Shown here piece after piece: positions 34,445 through 42,472 of a stretch of 64,000 bases of DNA. Where the stretch lies: NCBI RefSeq assembly GCF_016135805.1, contig NZ_JADWOX010000009.1, positions 124,001 to 188,000 of the forward strand. Reading direction: 5' to 3'. The position numbers were made by a program, and so were the translations under genes. This stretch comes from Caulobacter hibisci (GTDB lineage Bacteria > Pseudomonadota > Alphaproteobacteria > Caulobacterales > Caulobacteraceae). The notes under the pieces are model-generated. The model searched no databases and was not told where the DNA came from. It saw nothing but the letters and a program-made list of their open reading frames with translations. How positions within the stretch are numbered: position 1 is the stretch's first letter; each line of letters opens with the position of its first letter.

Positions 34445-35506
34445 TCAGACCGCAAGCGCCATTGGCGGCTCAACGCCCGGGCCCGCGAATGCCTTGTGCT
34501 CGATCAAGACGGCCGTGCCCGGTGTCATGTCGACGACTCGAACATCGGCTTTCAACTGCGTCGCCAGGGCGCGAACGATACTGGTGCCAAGGCCTGGCTT
34601 TTCGGCGCCGCCCGTCGGCATGCCTACGCCGTTGTCGGTCACCGACATCGACCAGTTTGCTCCACGCGATCGATAGCTGACCTTGATCATCCCACGGTGC
34701 CCGGGGGGAAAGCCGTGCTTGAGCGCATTGATCACCAGCTCGGTGATGATCAAGCCCAGGCTGACCGAAGTCTCCGAGTCGGTGGCGCTGGCGTCACACT
34801 CGACGCTAAGCGTCAGCTGCCCCGGGTCAGGTATCATCGAGGCGGCGATGCTGGCGCAAAGCTCCGTGAAATAGCCGGCTAGGCCGACCTCTGGCTCGCC
34901 TGTCGTCACCAACTGGCGTTGTACAGCCGCAACTGACATCACCCGATGATGCGCGTTGTGGAGATGACCCCGGGTCTCTTCCGACTGAACCTTGCGAGCG
35001 CTCTGCAGCAGGACGCTGGCAATGATCTGCAGACTATTAGCGACCCTGTGCTGCAGTTCCTTCAGCATGGCGGCCTTCTCGCGCACGAGGTCGTCCCTCA
35101 CCTTTACGGCGAGGCGCTGGTCGGTGACGTCGGCGACGGCCAGCAGCAGGAGTTTTGTCTCGGGCCCGCCAAACACCAGCTTCTCGGCGTTCAGCACCAG
35201 TTGCCTGGAGGCCAGACCGGGCACCTTAAGCTCCAACTCATAGGCGTCGACCTGCGCGCTGCCGGAGGCCGTGGCGCTTAGCAGCGACTTCAGTTGAGGC
35301 ACGTTCCATTCGCCCGATCCAAGATCGGTGATCCGTTGGCCGGCGATGCCGATGGGTTCAATGTGAAAGGCAAGGCAAAAGGACGCGCTGGCGGCGATCA
35401 CCGTCTGGTCTTGATCCAGCAACAGCAAGGGCTCGGTTGACGACGCCACGATGGCCAACGCTAAGCCATTCCCGGCGTCCTTGTGCAAAATGGAATGGGC
35501 AGCCAC
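34445..35506 (-). CDS. PAS/HisKA_2 sensor kinase
   Basis: 353 residues from the GTG at 35506, which has AAGGGA six bases upstream; an upstream TTG at 35602 would add an unlikely extension. A PAS-like domain (PLLLLDQDQTVIAASASFCL) is followed by the HisKA_2 box (LKELQHRVANSLQIIASVLL) and an HATPase (LIITELVINALKHGFP, DNGVGMPTGG, GLGTSIVRAL). Soluble. This class acts in the general stress or light-response circuits of alphaproteobacteria. Divergent from the next kinase, with an A+T-rich promoter region between them. Confidence 0.9.
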   Translation of the reverse strand: MAAHSILHKDAGNGLALAIVASSTEPLLLLDQDQTVIAASASFCLAFHIEPIGIAGQRITDLGSGEWNVPQLKSLLSATASGSAQVDAYELELKVPGLASRQLVLNAEKLVFGGPETKLLLLAVADVTDQRLAVKVRDDLVREKAAMLKELQHRVANSLQIIASVLLQSARKVQSEETRGHLHNAHHRVMSVAAVQRQLVTTGEPEVGLAGYFTELCASIAASMIPDPGQLTLSVECDASATDSETSVSLGLIITELVINALKHGFPPGHRGMIKVSYRSRGANWSMSVTDNGVGMPTGGAEKPGLGTSIVRALATQLKADVRVVDMTPGTAVLIEHKAFAGPGVEPPMALAV

Positions 35507-35800
35507 GGCTGTCCCTTCAAGAGTCAGAGGCTCGCGGAACGAAAGCCGTACCTGATTCGTATTTTGGAAATTGAGATATGATAAAATATCACACGCACTC
35601 AATATCGAGAAAATACTAGCATCGATGAGTGGGGTCCGGCACGATAAACTTATTTATCATTTCCGCACGATCCCATGCACCTCGCAGAGACTGCGGTGCG
35701 TTGATGCTGGGCGCAGGGGTATGCCTCCTCGCCTAGCAAGGCTCGCGCTCTCGATTGGGCACAGGTCCTGATCAGTGGAGCGGTCTTTTCCGAACCCTCA
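35507..35800. promoter_or_regulatory. A+T-rich divergent promoter region with two dyads
   Basis: The region between the two kinase genes is markedly A+T-rich. It holds GATAT-GATAAA-ATATC (35575-35590) and GATAAA-CTTA-TTTATC (35643-35658), two dyads that could be regulator sites. A GGAAC at 35536-35540 followed after 17 bases by CGTATT is only partly like a general-stress sigma promoter. Confidence 0.35.
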
Positions 35801-37597
35801 ATGACCGAAGCCACCCTCCTGCGCCAACAAGACGTTCTGGCCAAGTTTGGCGAGATGGCGCTGCGTTCCGAGAACCTCGACGACATCTTGACGGAAGCCT
35901 GCCGATTGGTGGGAGAGGCGCTTGGCACCGATCTGGCCAAGGTGATGGAGATCCAGGCTGACGGCCTGACCCTGCTGGTTCGCGCCGGCGTGGGCTGGAA
36001 CCCGGGCGTCGTCGGCCATCTAACGGTGGAAGCCGTGAAGGGGTCGTCAGAGGGCTATGCCCTCAACACCGGTGAGCCAGTTATGTCCGTCGACATCGAT
36101 CATGAGACGCGGTTCGAATACGCCGACTTCATCAAGGACCATGGCGTCAAGTGCATCGTCAGCGTCATCATCCTCGGTGCCGAGGGTAAGGGGCCGTTCG
36201 GCATCTTGCAGGTCGATAGCCGCACGCCCGGACATTTCGTCGCACGCGACACAAAATTCCTCCGAGGCTACGCCAACCTGATAGCCGCCGCCGTCGACCG
36301 CCTTCAGGTCGGCCAGAAGATGCGCGCCGCCCAAGCCGAGTTGCGGATTAGCGAAAGCGCACTTCGCAAAGCCAACGAGACATTGGAAGAGCGGGTCGCC
36401 GAACGCACCCACGCCTTCGAGGCCGAGCACGGCCACCGAGAACTGGCCGAGGAGAAGCTGCGGCAGAGCCAAAAGATGGAGGCGATCGGGCAACTGACCG
36501 GCGGCATCGCCCATGACTTCAACAATCTGCTGACCGGGATCACTGGATCTTTGGATCTCATCCGCCGGCGCATGGACGCCGGCCGGACCCAGGACATCGC
36601 TCGTTTCATGGACGCAGCCTCGACCTCGGCGCAACGGGCGGCGGCCTTGACCCATAGGCTCCTGGCGTTCGCGCGTCGCCAATCGCTCGACGCCAAACCT
36701 TCGGACGTCAACGCCCTGATCGCTGGCATGGACGACATGCTTCGCCGGACACTCGGCGAGCAGGTCCGGTTCGAAGTGGTCTTGGGCGCGGGGCTCTGGC
36801 CCGCTCTTACGGACGCCAACCAACTCGAGAACGCCATCCTGAACCTCACGCTGAACGCGCGTGACGCCATGCCCGAGGGCGGGCGACTGCGGATCGAGAC
36901 CACCAATACCCAGATGCACGCGTCCCAATCCCTCGTCGGTGAAGAGGTCACGCCAGGCCCTTATATCGTCGTCTGCGTCTCCGACACTGGAACAGGCATG
37001 ACGCCGGAGGTCGTCGCCAAGGCCTTCGACCCGTTCTTCAGCACCAAGGCGCCGGGGCAGGGCACGGGGCTTGGCCTGTCGATGATCTATGGCTTTGCCA
37101 AGCAGAGTGGCGGCCACGTCCGCATCGACAGTGCGGTCGGCGCCGGAACGACCGTGAAGCTTTACCTGCCGCGGGCCAACAGCGCGGAAAGGTTGATCGG
37201 TGATGTCGCCGAGGCCGCCACGCCGCAGGGGCGCGGCGAGAACGTCCTGGTTGTCGAGGATGATCCGACGGTGCGTTTGCTGATCGTCGAGGTCCTTACT
37301 GAGCTAGGCTATGTCGGCCATGTCGCCGCCGATAGCCGAGAGGCTCTGCCGGTGCTGAGATCGGATCAACGCATCGACCTAATGGGGTCTGACGTCGGCT
37401 TACCCGGTCTCAACGGCCGCAAGCTAGCCGATCTTGCGCGCGACATTCGGCCGGGTCTTAAGGTGCTGTTCGTCACCGGATACGCGGAGAGCGCCGCTGT
37501 CCGCGGCGATTTCCTGGCGCCGGGGATGGACTTGCTGACCAAGCCTTTCACGCTCGACGCCTTGGGCGCCAAAATTCGGGAGATGATCGAGAGCTAG
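35801..37597 (+). CDS. Hybrid sensor kinase (GAF-HisKA-HATPase-REC)
   Basis: 598 residues. GAF domain (about 20-170, VLAKFGEMALRSENLDDILT ... FGILQVDSRTPGHF), a coiled-coil linker, HisKA (GGIAHDFNNLLTGITGSLDL), HATPase (NLTLNARDAMPEGG, GTGLGLSMIYG) and a C-terminal REC with VVEDDPTV and the acceptor Asp in MGSDVGLPGLNGR. Similar in type to the hybrid kinase at 6128. No transmembrane segments. The stimulus is not predictable. Confidence 0.92.
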   Translation: MTEATLLRQQDVLAKFGEMALRSENLDDILTEACRLVGEALGTDLAKVMEIQADGLTLLVRAGVGWNPGVVGHLTVEAVKGSSEGYALNTGEPVMSVDIDHETRFEYADFIKDHGVKCIVSVIILGAEGKGPFGILQVDSRTPGHFVARDTKFLRGYANLIAAAVDRLQVGQKMRAAQAELRISESALRKANETLEERVAERTHAFEAEHGHRELAEEKLRQSQKMEAIGQLTGGIAHDFNNLLTGITGSLDLIRRRMDAGRTQDIARFMDAASTSAQRAAALTHRLLAFARRQSLDAKPSDVNALIAGMDDMLRRTLGEQVRFEVVLGAGLWPALTDANQLENAILNLTLNARDAMPEGGRLRIETTNTQMHASQSLVGEEVTPGPYIVVCVSDTGTGMTPEVVAKAFDPFFSTKAPGQGTGLGLSMIYGFAKQSGGHVRIDSAVGAGTTVKLYLPRANSAERLIGDVAEAATPQGRGENVLVVEDDPTVRLLIVEVLTELGYVGHVAADSREALPVLRSDQRIDLMGSDVGLPGLNGRKLADLARDIRPGLKVLFVTGYAESAAVRGDFLAPGMDLLTKPFTLDALGAKIREMIES

Positions 37598-37660
37598 GTC
37601 CTTGCTGCTCCCTTCAATGTTGGATCGAAGATCCCCCTGGCGTGGTCGGCCGCAGTCGTG

Positions 37661-37703
37661 AAGGTCGGATTCTGGCGCTGTTCTAGAGTGCGCTGATGGC
37701 GCG
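37661..37703 (+). repeat. Dispersed intergenic repeat, copy 5
   Basis: GAAGGTCGGATTCTGGCGCT ... GAGTGCGCTGATGGCGC. It touches the end of the sigma-factor remnant and may have been involved in its truncation. Confidence 0.6.
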
Positions 37704-37835
37704 GACCCTTCCAGGCATTGGCGAAGGCGTCTTGCAAAACTCATCAGTCTCGGCGGCGTTACCGCAAAGGGCCCGCGCTGGCGCGCGCATATGAGGCATC
37801 AGCATGATCAGCTGACGTTCGAAATCTGCGAGTGA
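37690..37835 (-). pseudogene. ECF sigma factor remnant (EcfG/SigT-like)
   Basis: Translation in one frame gives SLADFERQLIMLMPHMRAPA, RALCGNAAETDEF, the start of an EcfG-type sigma region 2 (compare LIPHMRAFARSLCG-AAEADDL). A one-base shift near 37731 is needed to continue DAFANAWKGPRHQ. Homology stops at about 37690, where repeat copy 5 begins. No regions 3-4 remain. The fragment is in the intergenic space beside HWE and HisKA_2 kinases, the usual partners of such sigma factors. It is presumably non-functional. Confidence 0.6.
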
Positions 37836-38203
37836 AACCGCCTTGGCAGCCGAACGAATGGATGCATGGGGCAAGTTCGCGAGATGGGAATGGCGCTGCC
37901 AATAGCGAGTAATCATCAAGCGTCGTGAGTTGAAAAGATGAATCTTTGGCGGCATGACAGCGGTTAAATATTTCGCCGGAGAAAATACTGCGCTGGCCGT
38001 GCGGGCTATCAAGGTCACGCTTGATATGCACATCCTTCGCTGATTTTTTATTATGTCAGAAGAGTCTTCTATATAACGCGCGCCTCTGGAAGTTTGTGTT
38101 ATGCCGAGCTGTCTCAGTCGCGGCGCTATCATCAGATCGCCCTCCGTTTCGCGAACGGTTTGACCGAAAGGTCAGCTTGCAGAGCGCCGATGGGAGCGAA
38201 CTG

Positions 38204-39238
38204 ATGTCGACCCTTGCGCCGAAGACTCAAAGGCAAAAGCGCGCCGAAGCTGCGGTCGAGGATTTTCGACGTGACCTGGGGCCGTTTGTCGTCGCGGCCG
38301 ACACCACGCGGATGCCGATGCTGTTCACCGACGCCAAAGCCGCGGGCAACCCCATCATCTTCGCCAATGACAGCCTGGTGAACCTGACTGGGTTCACGCG
38401 AGAGCAACTCCTCGGCCGAACCTTTGGCGACCTCATGGCCGATGACCAGGCGCGAGAGGCCGTCGAAATTGCATTTCACACGGCCCCTCACGACAGCATC
38501 GATGCACGCTGCCGCTCGCGGACCGGCGAAGTCTTCTGGGCGGAGATCTTCGTCAGTCCGGTGCGAAACGAAACAGGCGCCGTGATCCAGTATTTCGCCT
38601 CGGTTTTTGATTTGACCCGGCACAGGGCGCAGGAGGAGGAGCTTCGCTGTCTGCTGGACGAGCTCAACCATCGCACCCAGAACACGCTGGCGACGGTGCA
38701 GGCCTTGGCGATGCAGACCTTCCGCGGTTGCCCCGACAAGGCGCTCATCGAAGCGTTCCAGGGGCGCATCCTGGCGCTTTCCAAGGCCCATGCGTTGCTG
38801 GCGCGCGGCCATTGGCGGGCCGTCAGCCTTGGGGACGTCGTGGACCAGGTGCTGCGTCCCTTCGGCGCGACGGAAGGCGGGCCCCTGACCGCGCGCGGCG
38901 CACGCGTAATGCTGCAGCCGAAAACGGCGCTGACCCTTGCGGTGACGCTCCATGAACTCGCGCTCAACGCGACCCGGCACGGGGCTCTGATCGCGGGCGG
39001 GTCAGGACGGGTGGATCTTGGTTGGACGCTGAGGCAGAGCGGCGCCGAGCGCGAGATGAGCCTGTTCTGGCGCGAGCACGGCGGCCCTCCCGTCCAGCCG
39101 CCGCGCCGCAAAGGGTTTGGCGCGCGCTTGTTTGATCGCGACTTGGCCCGGGAACTGGGGGGAGCGGTCGAGCTTGACTACGCGCCCGGCGGACTGACCT
39201 GCGCTATCGTCGTGCCTGTCCCCGAGGCCGGCGCGTGA
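38204..39238 (+). CDS. PAS-HWE sensor kinase
   Basis: 344 residues from ATG 38204 (GGGAG seven bases upstream). A PAS domain (AAGNPIIFANDSLVNLTGFT, REQLLGRTFGDLM) lacks the Cys of LOV photosensors. The HWE kinase has the H-box LLDELNHRTQNTLATVQALA, N-box HELALNATRHGAL and the WRE motif in FWREHGGPP. It overlaps the response regulator at 39235 (GTGA), so the pair forms one signalling unit. Probably soluble. Confidence 0.9.
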   Translation: MSTLAPKTQRQKRAEAAVEDFRRDLGPFVVAADTTRMPMLFTDAKAAGNPIIFANDSLVNLTGFTREQLLGRTFGDLMADDQAREAVEIAFHTAPHDSIDARCRSRTGEVFWAEIFVSPVRNETGAVIQYFASVFDLTRHRAQEEELRCLLDELNHRTQNTLATVQALAMQTFRGCPDKALIEAFQGRILALSKAHALLARGHWRAVSLGDVVDQVLRPFGATEGGPLTARGARVMLQPKTALTLAVTLHELALNATRHGALIAGGSGRVDLGWTLRQSGAEREMSLFWREHGGPPVQPPRRKGFGARLFDRDLARELGGAVELDYAPGGLTCAIVVPVPEAGA

Positions 39239-39630
39239 CCGGAAGTTTGATCGGACGCCGAATTTTGGTGGTGGAAGACGAGATGGTCATCGCCTGGCTT
39301 CTGACGGAGATGCTCGACGAGCTGGGCTGTCACGTCGTGGGGCCCGCGTGCACAGTCGGGCAGGCACTGGAAACGATTGATCGGGAGGCCTTCGACGCGG
39401 CGTTGCTGGACGTCAATCTCAACGGCCAGTTCAGCTACCCCGTCGCGGACGTCCTTGCAGCGCGTTCCATCCCTTTCATGTTTTCGACAGGGTACGACCG
39501 CAGCCGCATCCGGGAGGGATATCGCGACGCGCCGATGCTGCAAAAGCCCTACCATTCAACAGAACTCGAAGGGGCTCTGACGCTCCTGTTCGCGCCCGGT
39601 GGCGGACAAGCCGCACCGATCGCGGCCTAA
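39235..39630 (+). CDS. Single-domain response regulator
   Basis: 131 residues from GTG 39235, overlapping the kinase stop by four bases. CheY-like REC: RILVVEDEMVIAWLLTEMLD, acceptor Asp in AALLDVNLNGQ, Thr in FMFSTGYDRS, Lys in MLQKPYH. It has no DNA-binding domain, like the small SDRRs that accompany HWE kinases in alphaproteobacteria and act as phosphate sinks or relays. It is the cognate partner of the HWE kinase. Confidence 0.92.
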   Translation: MTGSLIGRRILVVEDEMVIAWLLTEMLDELGCHVVGPACTVGQALETIDREAFDAALLDVNLNGQFSYPVADVLAARSIPFMFSTGYDRSRIREGYRDAPMLQKPYHSTELEGALTLLFAPGGGQAAPIAA

Positions 39631-39807
39631 CCGATATCCGCCTAGGGGACGATGCGACCAATCCAGAGGGTCTGCCTGCGCGAATCTTCAGGCGCTGCTG
39701 ACCCGGCTCGAAGCCTGCCGTGCGGGAGATTGAGCTTGGCCGATTTTCCTCGACCTGCGCACCCCCGATCCTCTGTTCATCTTCTATGGCTCAGCGCATC
39801 CGAGAAG

Positions 39808-39978
39808 ATGGATTTGGCGACCATCAACAGTATGCACGCTGATCTCGAGGCTAGGCTGCTTGGGACCTTGACGCCTTTTGAACGGGCGATGGTCTTCGAC
39901 GCCATTAACGAACTTGCCGGTTTGGCGGTATCGCGCTTGGCGGCCGACCTCGCGCTTCGACGTAGTGCCGAAGCATGA
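39808..39978 (+). CDS. Small hypothetical helical protein, 56 aa
   Basis: ATG 39808 opens DLATINSMHADLEARLLGTL, TPFERAMVFDAINELAGLAV and a basic end. It is wholly helical, without membrane segments. The frame is also open upstream for about 50 codons of poor quality. No family is recognised. Support is the compositional look and the regular helix spacing. Confidence 0.4.
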   Translation: MDLATINSMHADLEARLLGTLTPFERAMVFDAINELAGLAVSRLAADLALRRSAEA

Positions 39979-40283
39979 AGGCGGTGGCGCCGGATATCGG
40001 CGTTGGAGGATGCCCATCATCGACCGAACGTCGCATTTCTGGAGGCAGGCCAACGTCAGCTATTGGCGCAACGCGGCCGGCGGCGCGGACTTTCGATCGG
40101 GAGGGCGGGGAGTCCTCAAACCGTGCACGCCGACACTGCTAAGTCCAATAACGAGTTGGCGCGGTCCGCTAGTCGAATGGCGCGCTTGGTAAATGTTCAA
40201 ATTCTCCGCTGCCCTAACTTCCCCTCATCGGCGCCGGCGATCTCCATGATTGCCGAGGCGCTCTAATCCTGGAGAAGGCAGCT
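39979..40283. other. Intergenic region, one repeat copy
   Basis: About 305 bases with no gene supported by motif or ribosome site. Repeat copy 6 occupies 40026-40071. A ribosome site for the hydrolase gene (GGAGAAGG) is at 40270-40277. Confidence 0.5.
40026..40071 (+). repeat. Dispersed intergenic repeat, copy 6
   Basis: GAACGTCGCATTTCTGGAGG ... AACGTCAGCTATTGGCGCAA, well conserved relative to the consensus. Confidence 0.65.
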
Positions 40284-41252
40284 ATGAACAACCTCATTAA
40301 GGACGCACGTCACATCCCGGTCGACGACACCGGGACCACGGTGTCGTTCAGCCCGATTACCCTGGACGCGCCCGGCCGGGGCCTGCCGCTCGAGCTGCGG
40401 ATCACCGGCCCCGTTTCGGGCGACGCCCTGCCCATCGTGCTGCTCTCGCACGGCCATGGCCCTTCGAACTACATCCCCTCGAAGGATGGCTACGGCCCGC
40501 TGGTCAACTTCTACGCCGAGCGCGGCTTTGTCGTGATCCAGCCCACCCACCTGAACTCCAAGGTTGCCGGCCTTCCGGCCGGCGCCGCGGGCGGGCCGCT
40601 GTTCTGGCGCTCGCGAGTCGAGGACATGAGCCTGATCCTGGACCGCCTGGACAAGATCGAGGCGCTGGCGCCGGCCTTCAAGGGGCGGCTGGATCGCGCC
40701 AAGGTCGCGGTTGTCGGCCATTCTATGGGCGGACAGACCGCCGGCATGCTGCTGGGAGCCCGGCTCACCGATCCGACGGACCCGGAGGCCCAGGACGTCA
40801 ACCTGCTGGAGGCGCGTATTAAGGTTGGCGTACTGCTCACCGCGCCTGGCAATGGTGGCGACAGCCTGAGCGAGATGGCGCGCACCAACTACGGCTTCTT
40901 CAATCCCGACTTTTCCCACATGACCACCAGGAACCTGGTCGTCGTCGGCAGTGACGACGCCTCGGCCCACCTTACGGTCCGGGGGCCGGCTTGGCATGCC
41001 GACCCCTACTACGGCAGCCCTGGTGCCGAGGCGCTGATGACAGTCCTCGGTGCCAAGCACGGCCTGGGCGGCATTTCCGGCTACGACGCCAGGGAGACCG
41101 ACGACGAGGATCCCGACCGCCTGGAGGTCGTCCTGCGCATGACATGGGCCTATCTACGCTCGGCCTTCGATGGCGACGACCGCGCCTGGGCGGCCGCGCG
41201 CGACGCGTTGCACAGCCAAGCCTCTTCCCAAGCGCGAGTCGACCTGCGCTAG
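40284..41252 (+). CDS. Alpha/beta hydrolase, dienelactone/PAF-acetylhydrolase-like
   Basis: 322 residues. PIVLLSHGHGPSNYIPSKDG gives the oxyanion strand-turn, GHSMGGQT is the nucleophile elbow (Ser), and the C-terminal GAKHGLGGISGYD supplies the likely catalytic His; a central Asp follows SDDASAH. Without a signal peptide it is cytosolic. This resembles the chlorophyllase/PAF-acetylhydrolase group. The substrate is unknown. An AraC-type regulator gene starts 75 bases after it. Confidence 0.85.
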   Translation: MNNLIKDARHIPVDDTGTTVSFSPITLDAPGRGLPLELRITGPVSGDALPIVLLSHGHGPSNYIPSKDGYGPLVNFYAERGFVVIQPTHLNSKVAGLPAGAAGGPLFWRSRVEDMSLILDRLDKIEALAPAFKGRLDRAKVAVVGHSMGGQTAGMLLGARLTDPTDPEAQDVNLLEARIKVGVLLTAPGNGGDSLSEMARTNYGFFNPDFSHMTTRNLVVVGSDDASAHLTVRGPAWHADPYYGSPGAEALMTVLGAKHGLGGISGYDARETDDEDPDRLEVVLRMTWAYLRSAFDGDDRAWAAARDALHSQASSQARVDLR

Positions 41253-41253
41253 C

Positions 41254-41302
41254 GAAGCCGTGCGTTCCTGGCCATTCTCGCGTGGATGGCCAGGACCGGC
41301 GC
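41254..41302 (+). repeat. Dispersed intergenic repeat, copy 7 (diverged), hairpin
   Basis: GAAGCCGTGCGTTCCTGGCC ... ATGGCCAGGACCGGCGC, with a perfect 9-bp stem CCTGGCCAT/ATGGCCAGG. It sits just after the hydrolase and could terminate it. Confidence 0.5.
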
Positions 41303-41326
41303 AAGCGCGGAAAAGGAGCTACGCAC

Positions 41327-42361
41327 ATGACGTCGCCAGTGATGGACAGAGGCCGGTTTCCGCCGACGCTTTGGCGAGCGGTGCGGAGCGCGGGTTTGGA
41401 ACCGCCCAAGATCCTGCGCGCGGCAGGGCTTCCATCGACCCTGCACCTCGACGCCGCCGCGACCCTCTCGACAGCACAACTGTTCGCGATCTGGAGGGCG
41501 CTCGAGACCATTGCGGACGATCCCGCCGTCGCGCTGCGGCTGCTTGACGGCGCCGATCGCTGCGGACACCAGCCCGCCTTCATTTCTGCGCTCTACGCGT
41601 CCGACTTTCGGGACGCCATCCAGCGTATCGAGCGCTTCAAGCGGATGGGCGCCTGCGAGGTGTTCAGGACCGAGGAGGCGAATGGGCGCTGGACGATCAT
41701 CAAGGAATGGCCGTTCGCCACGGAGGCAGAACCGGCGGTCTCCGTCGATCTGAGCTTCATGTTCCTACTGGAGCTGGGTCGACGAGGAACCGGCAGGCGT
41801 ATTTCACCGGCGCGAATTGAATGCCAGCGAGATGGCCCGGCGAACCGCGAACTCGAGGATTACTACGGCGCGCCCTTGGTGTTCGCGGCCCCGCGAAACG
41901 CGATGATCTTTCATGCCGAAGATCTGGCCGCGCCGTTCCCCGGACACAGTCCCGAGTTTCTCGATCTCGTCACGCCGGGTCTCGCAGCCGCCTTCGCGGA
42001 GATTCATGAGGGCCACACGATCGCCGACCGCGTGAAGTCGGTTCTCAAGCGCTCGCTTGCCAGCGGCCGTCCTGAGGTTGCGCACGTCGCGCGAGATTTG
42101 GGGATGAGCGAACGCACGCTGCAAAGACGGATAACCGATGAGGCCACGACATTTAGAGCGCTGCTCTCGGATGCGCGACGCGAGCTAAGTCAACAGCTGC
42201 TCGCCGATCCCGCCATTCACATCGACGAGGTGACTTACCTGCTCGGGTATCAGGATACCACGTCGTTCTATCGGGCTTTCAAGGACTGGGCGGGCGTTTC
42301 GCCGGGCGAGTGGCGTTCAGGACTTGGAACGGAATCCCAGACCTCCGAGGTGCTGCACTGA
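41327..42361 (+). CDS. AraC-family transcriptional regulator
   Basis: 344 residues from ATG 41327 (AAAAGGAG eight bases upstream). An N-terminal Arabinose_bd-type domain (PPKILRAAGLPSTLHLDAAA, ATLSTAQLFAIWRALE) is followed by the C-terminal double HTH (VAHVARDLGMSERTLQRRIT, EVTYLLGYQDTTSFYRAFKD, WAGVSPGEWR). Such regulators often control a neighbouring enzyme; here the alpha/beta hydrolase upstream is the candidate target, but the order, hydrolase then regulator on one strand, makes co-transcription equally possible. Confidence 0.92.
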   Translation: MTSPVMDRGRFPPTLWRAVRSAGLEPPKILRAAGLPSTLHLDAAATLSTAQLFAIWRALETIADDPAVALRLLDGADRCGHQPAFISALYASDFRDAIQRIERFKRMGACEVFRTEEANGRWTIIKEWPFATEAEPAVSVDLSFMFLLELGRRGTGRRISPARIECQRDGPANRELEDYYGAPLVFAAPRNAMIFHAEDLAAPFPGHSPEFLDLVTPGLAAAFAEIHEGHTIADRVKSVLKRSLASGRPEVAHVARDLGMSERTLQRRITDEATTFRALLSDARRELSQQLLADPAIHIDEVTYLLGYQDTTSFYRAFKDWAGVSPGEWRSGLGTESQTSEVLH

Positions 42362-42450
42362 ACGTCCGTTTGCTGGAGGGGAGCCAACGTCTGGTTATGG
42401 CGCAGCCCAGCCGATCGCCCAGACCTTAGAATTGGCCGAGGGAGGGTGAT
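42360..42450 (+). repeat. Dispersed intergenic repeat, copy 8, extended form
   Basis: GAACGTCCGTTTGCTGGAGG ... CAACGTCTGGTTATGGCGCA, continued by CAGACCTTAGAATTGGCCGA and GGGAGGGTG. The extension matches the one after copy 11 at 48636, so the full unit is near 90 bases. Confidence 0.65.
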
Positions 42451-42472
42451 CGCCGAGCTAGCTTAGCCTGAG

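Larger units (their letters stand above)
37598..38203. other. Intergenic region with repeat and sigma-factor remnant
   Basis: 606 bases without an intact gene. It contains repeat copy 5 (37661-37703), the ECF-sigma relic (37690-37835) and an A+T-rich stretch near 38030-38080 that is probably the promoter of the HWE kinase. Nothing else was recognised. Confidence 0.5.

Noticed and set aside
35536-35563. GGAAC-N17-CGTATT as an EcfG promoter
   Set aside because: The -10 is not the GTT consensus and it is over 200 bases from the kinase start. Noted but not called.
38204-38450. LOV photoreceptor domain in the HWE kinase
   Set aside because: The conserved flavin-binding Cys is absent; it is GRTFGDLM where LOV domains have a Cys-containing motif.
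39979-40283. 87-codon frame ahead of the hydrolase
   Set aside because: Runs straight through a dispersed repeat and has no domain.
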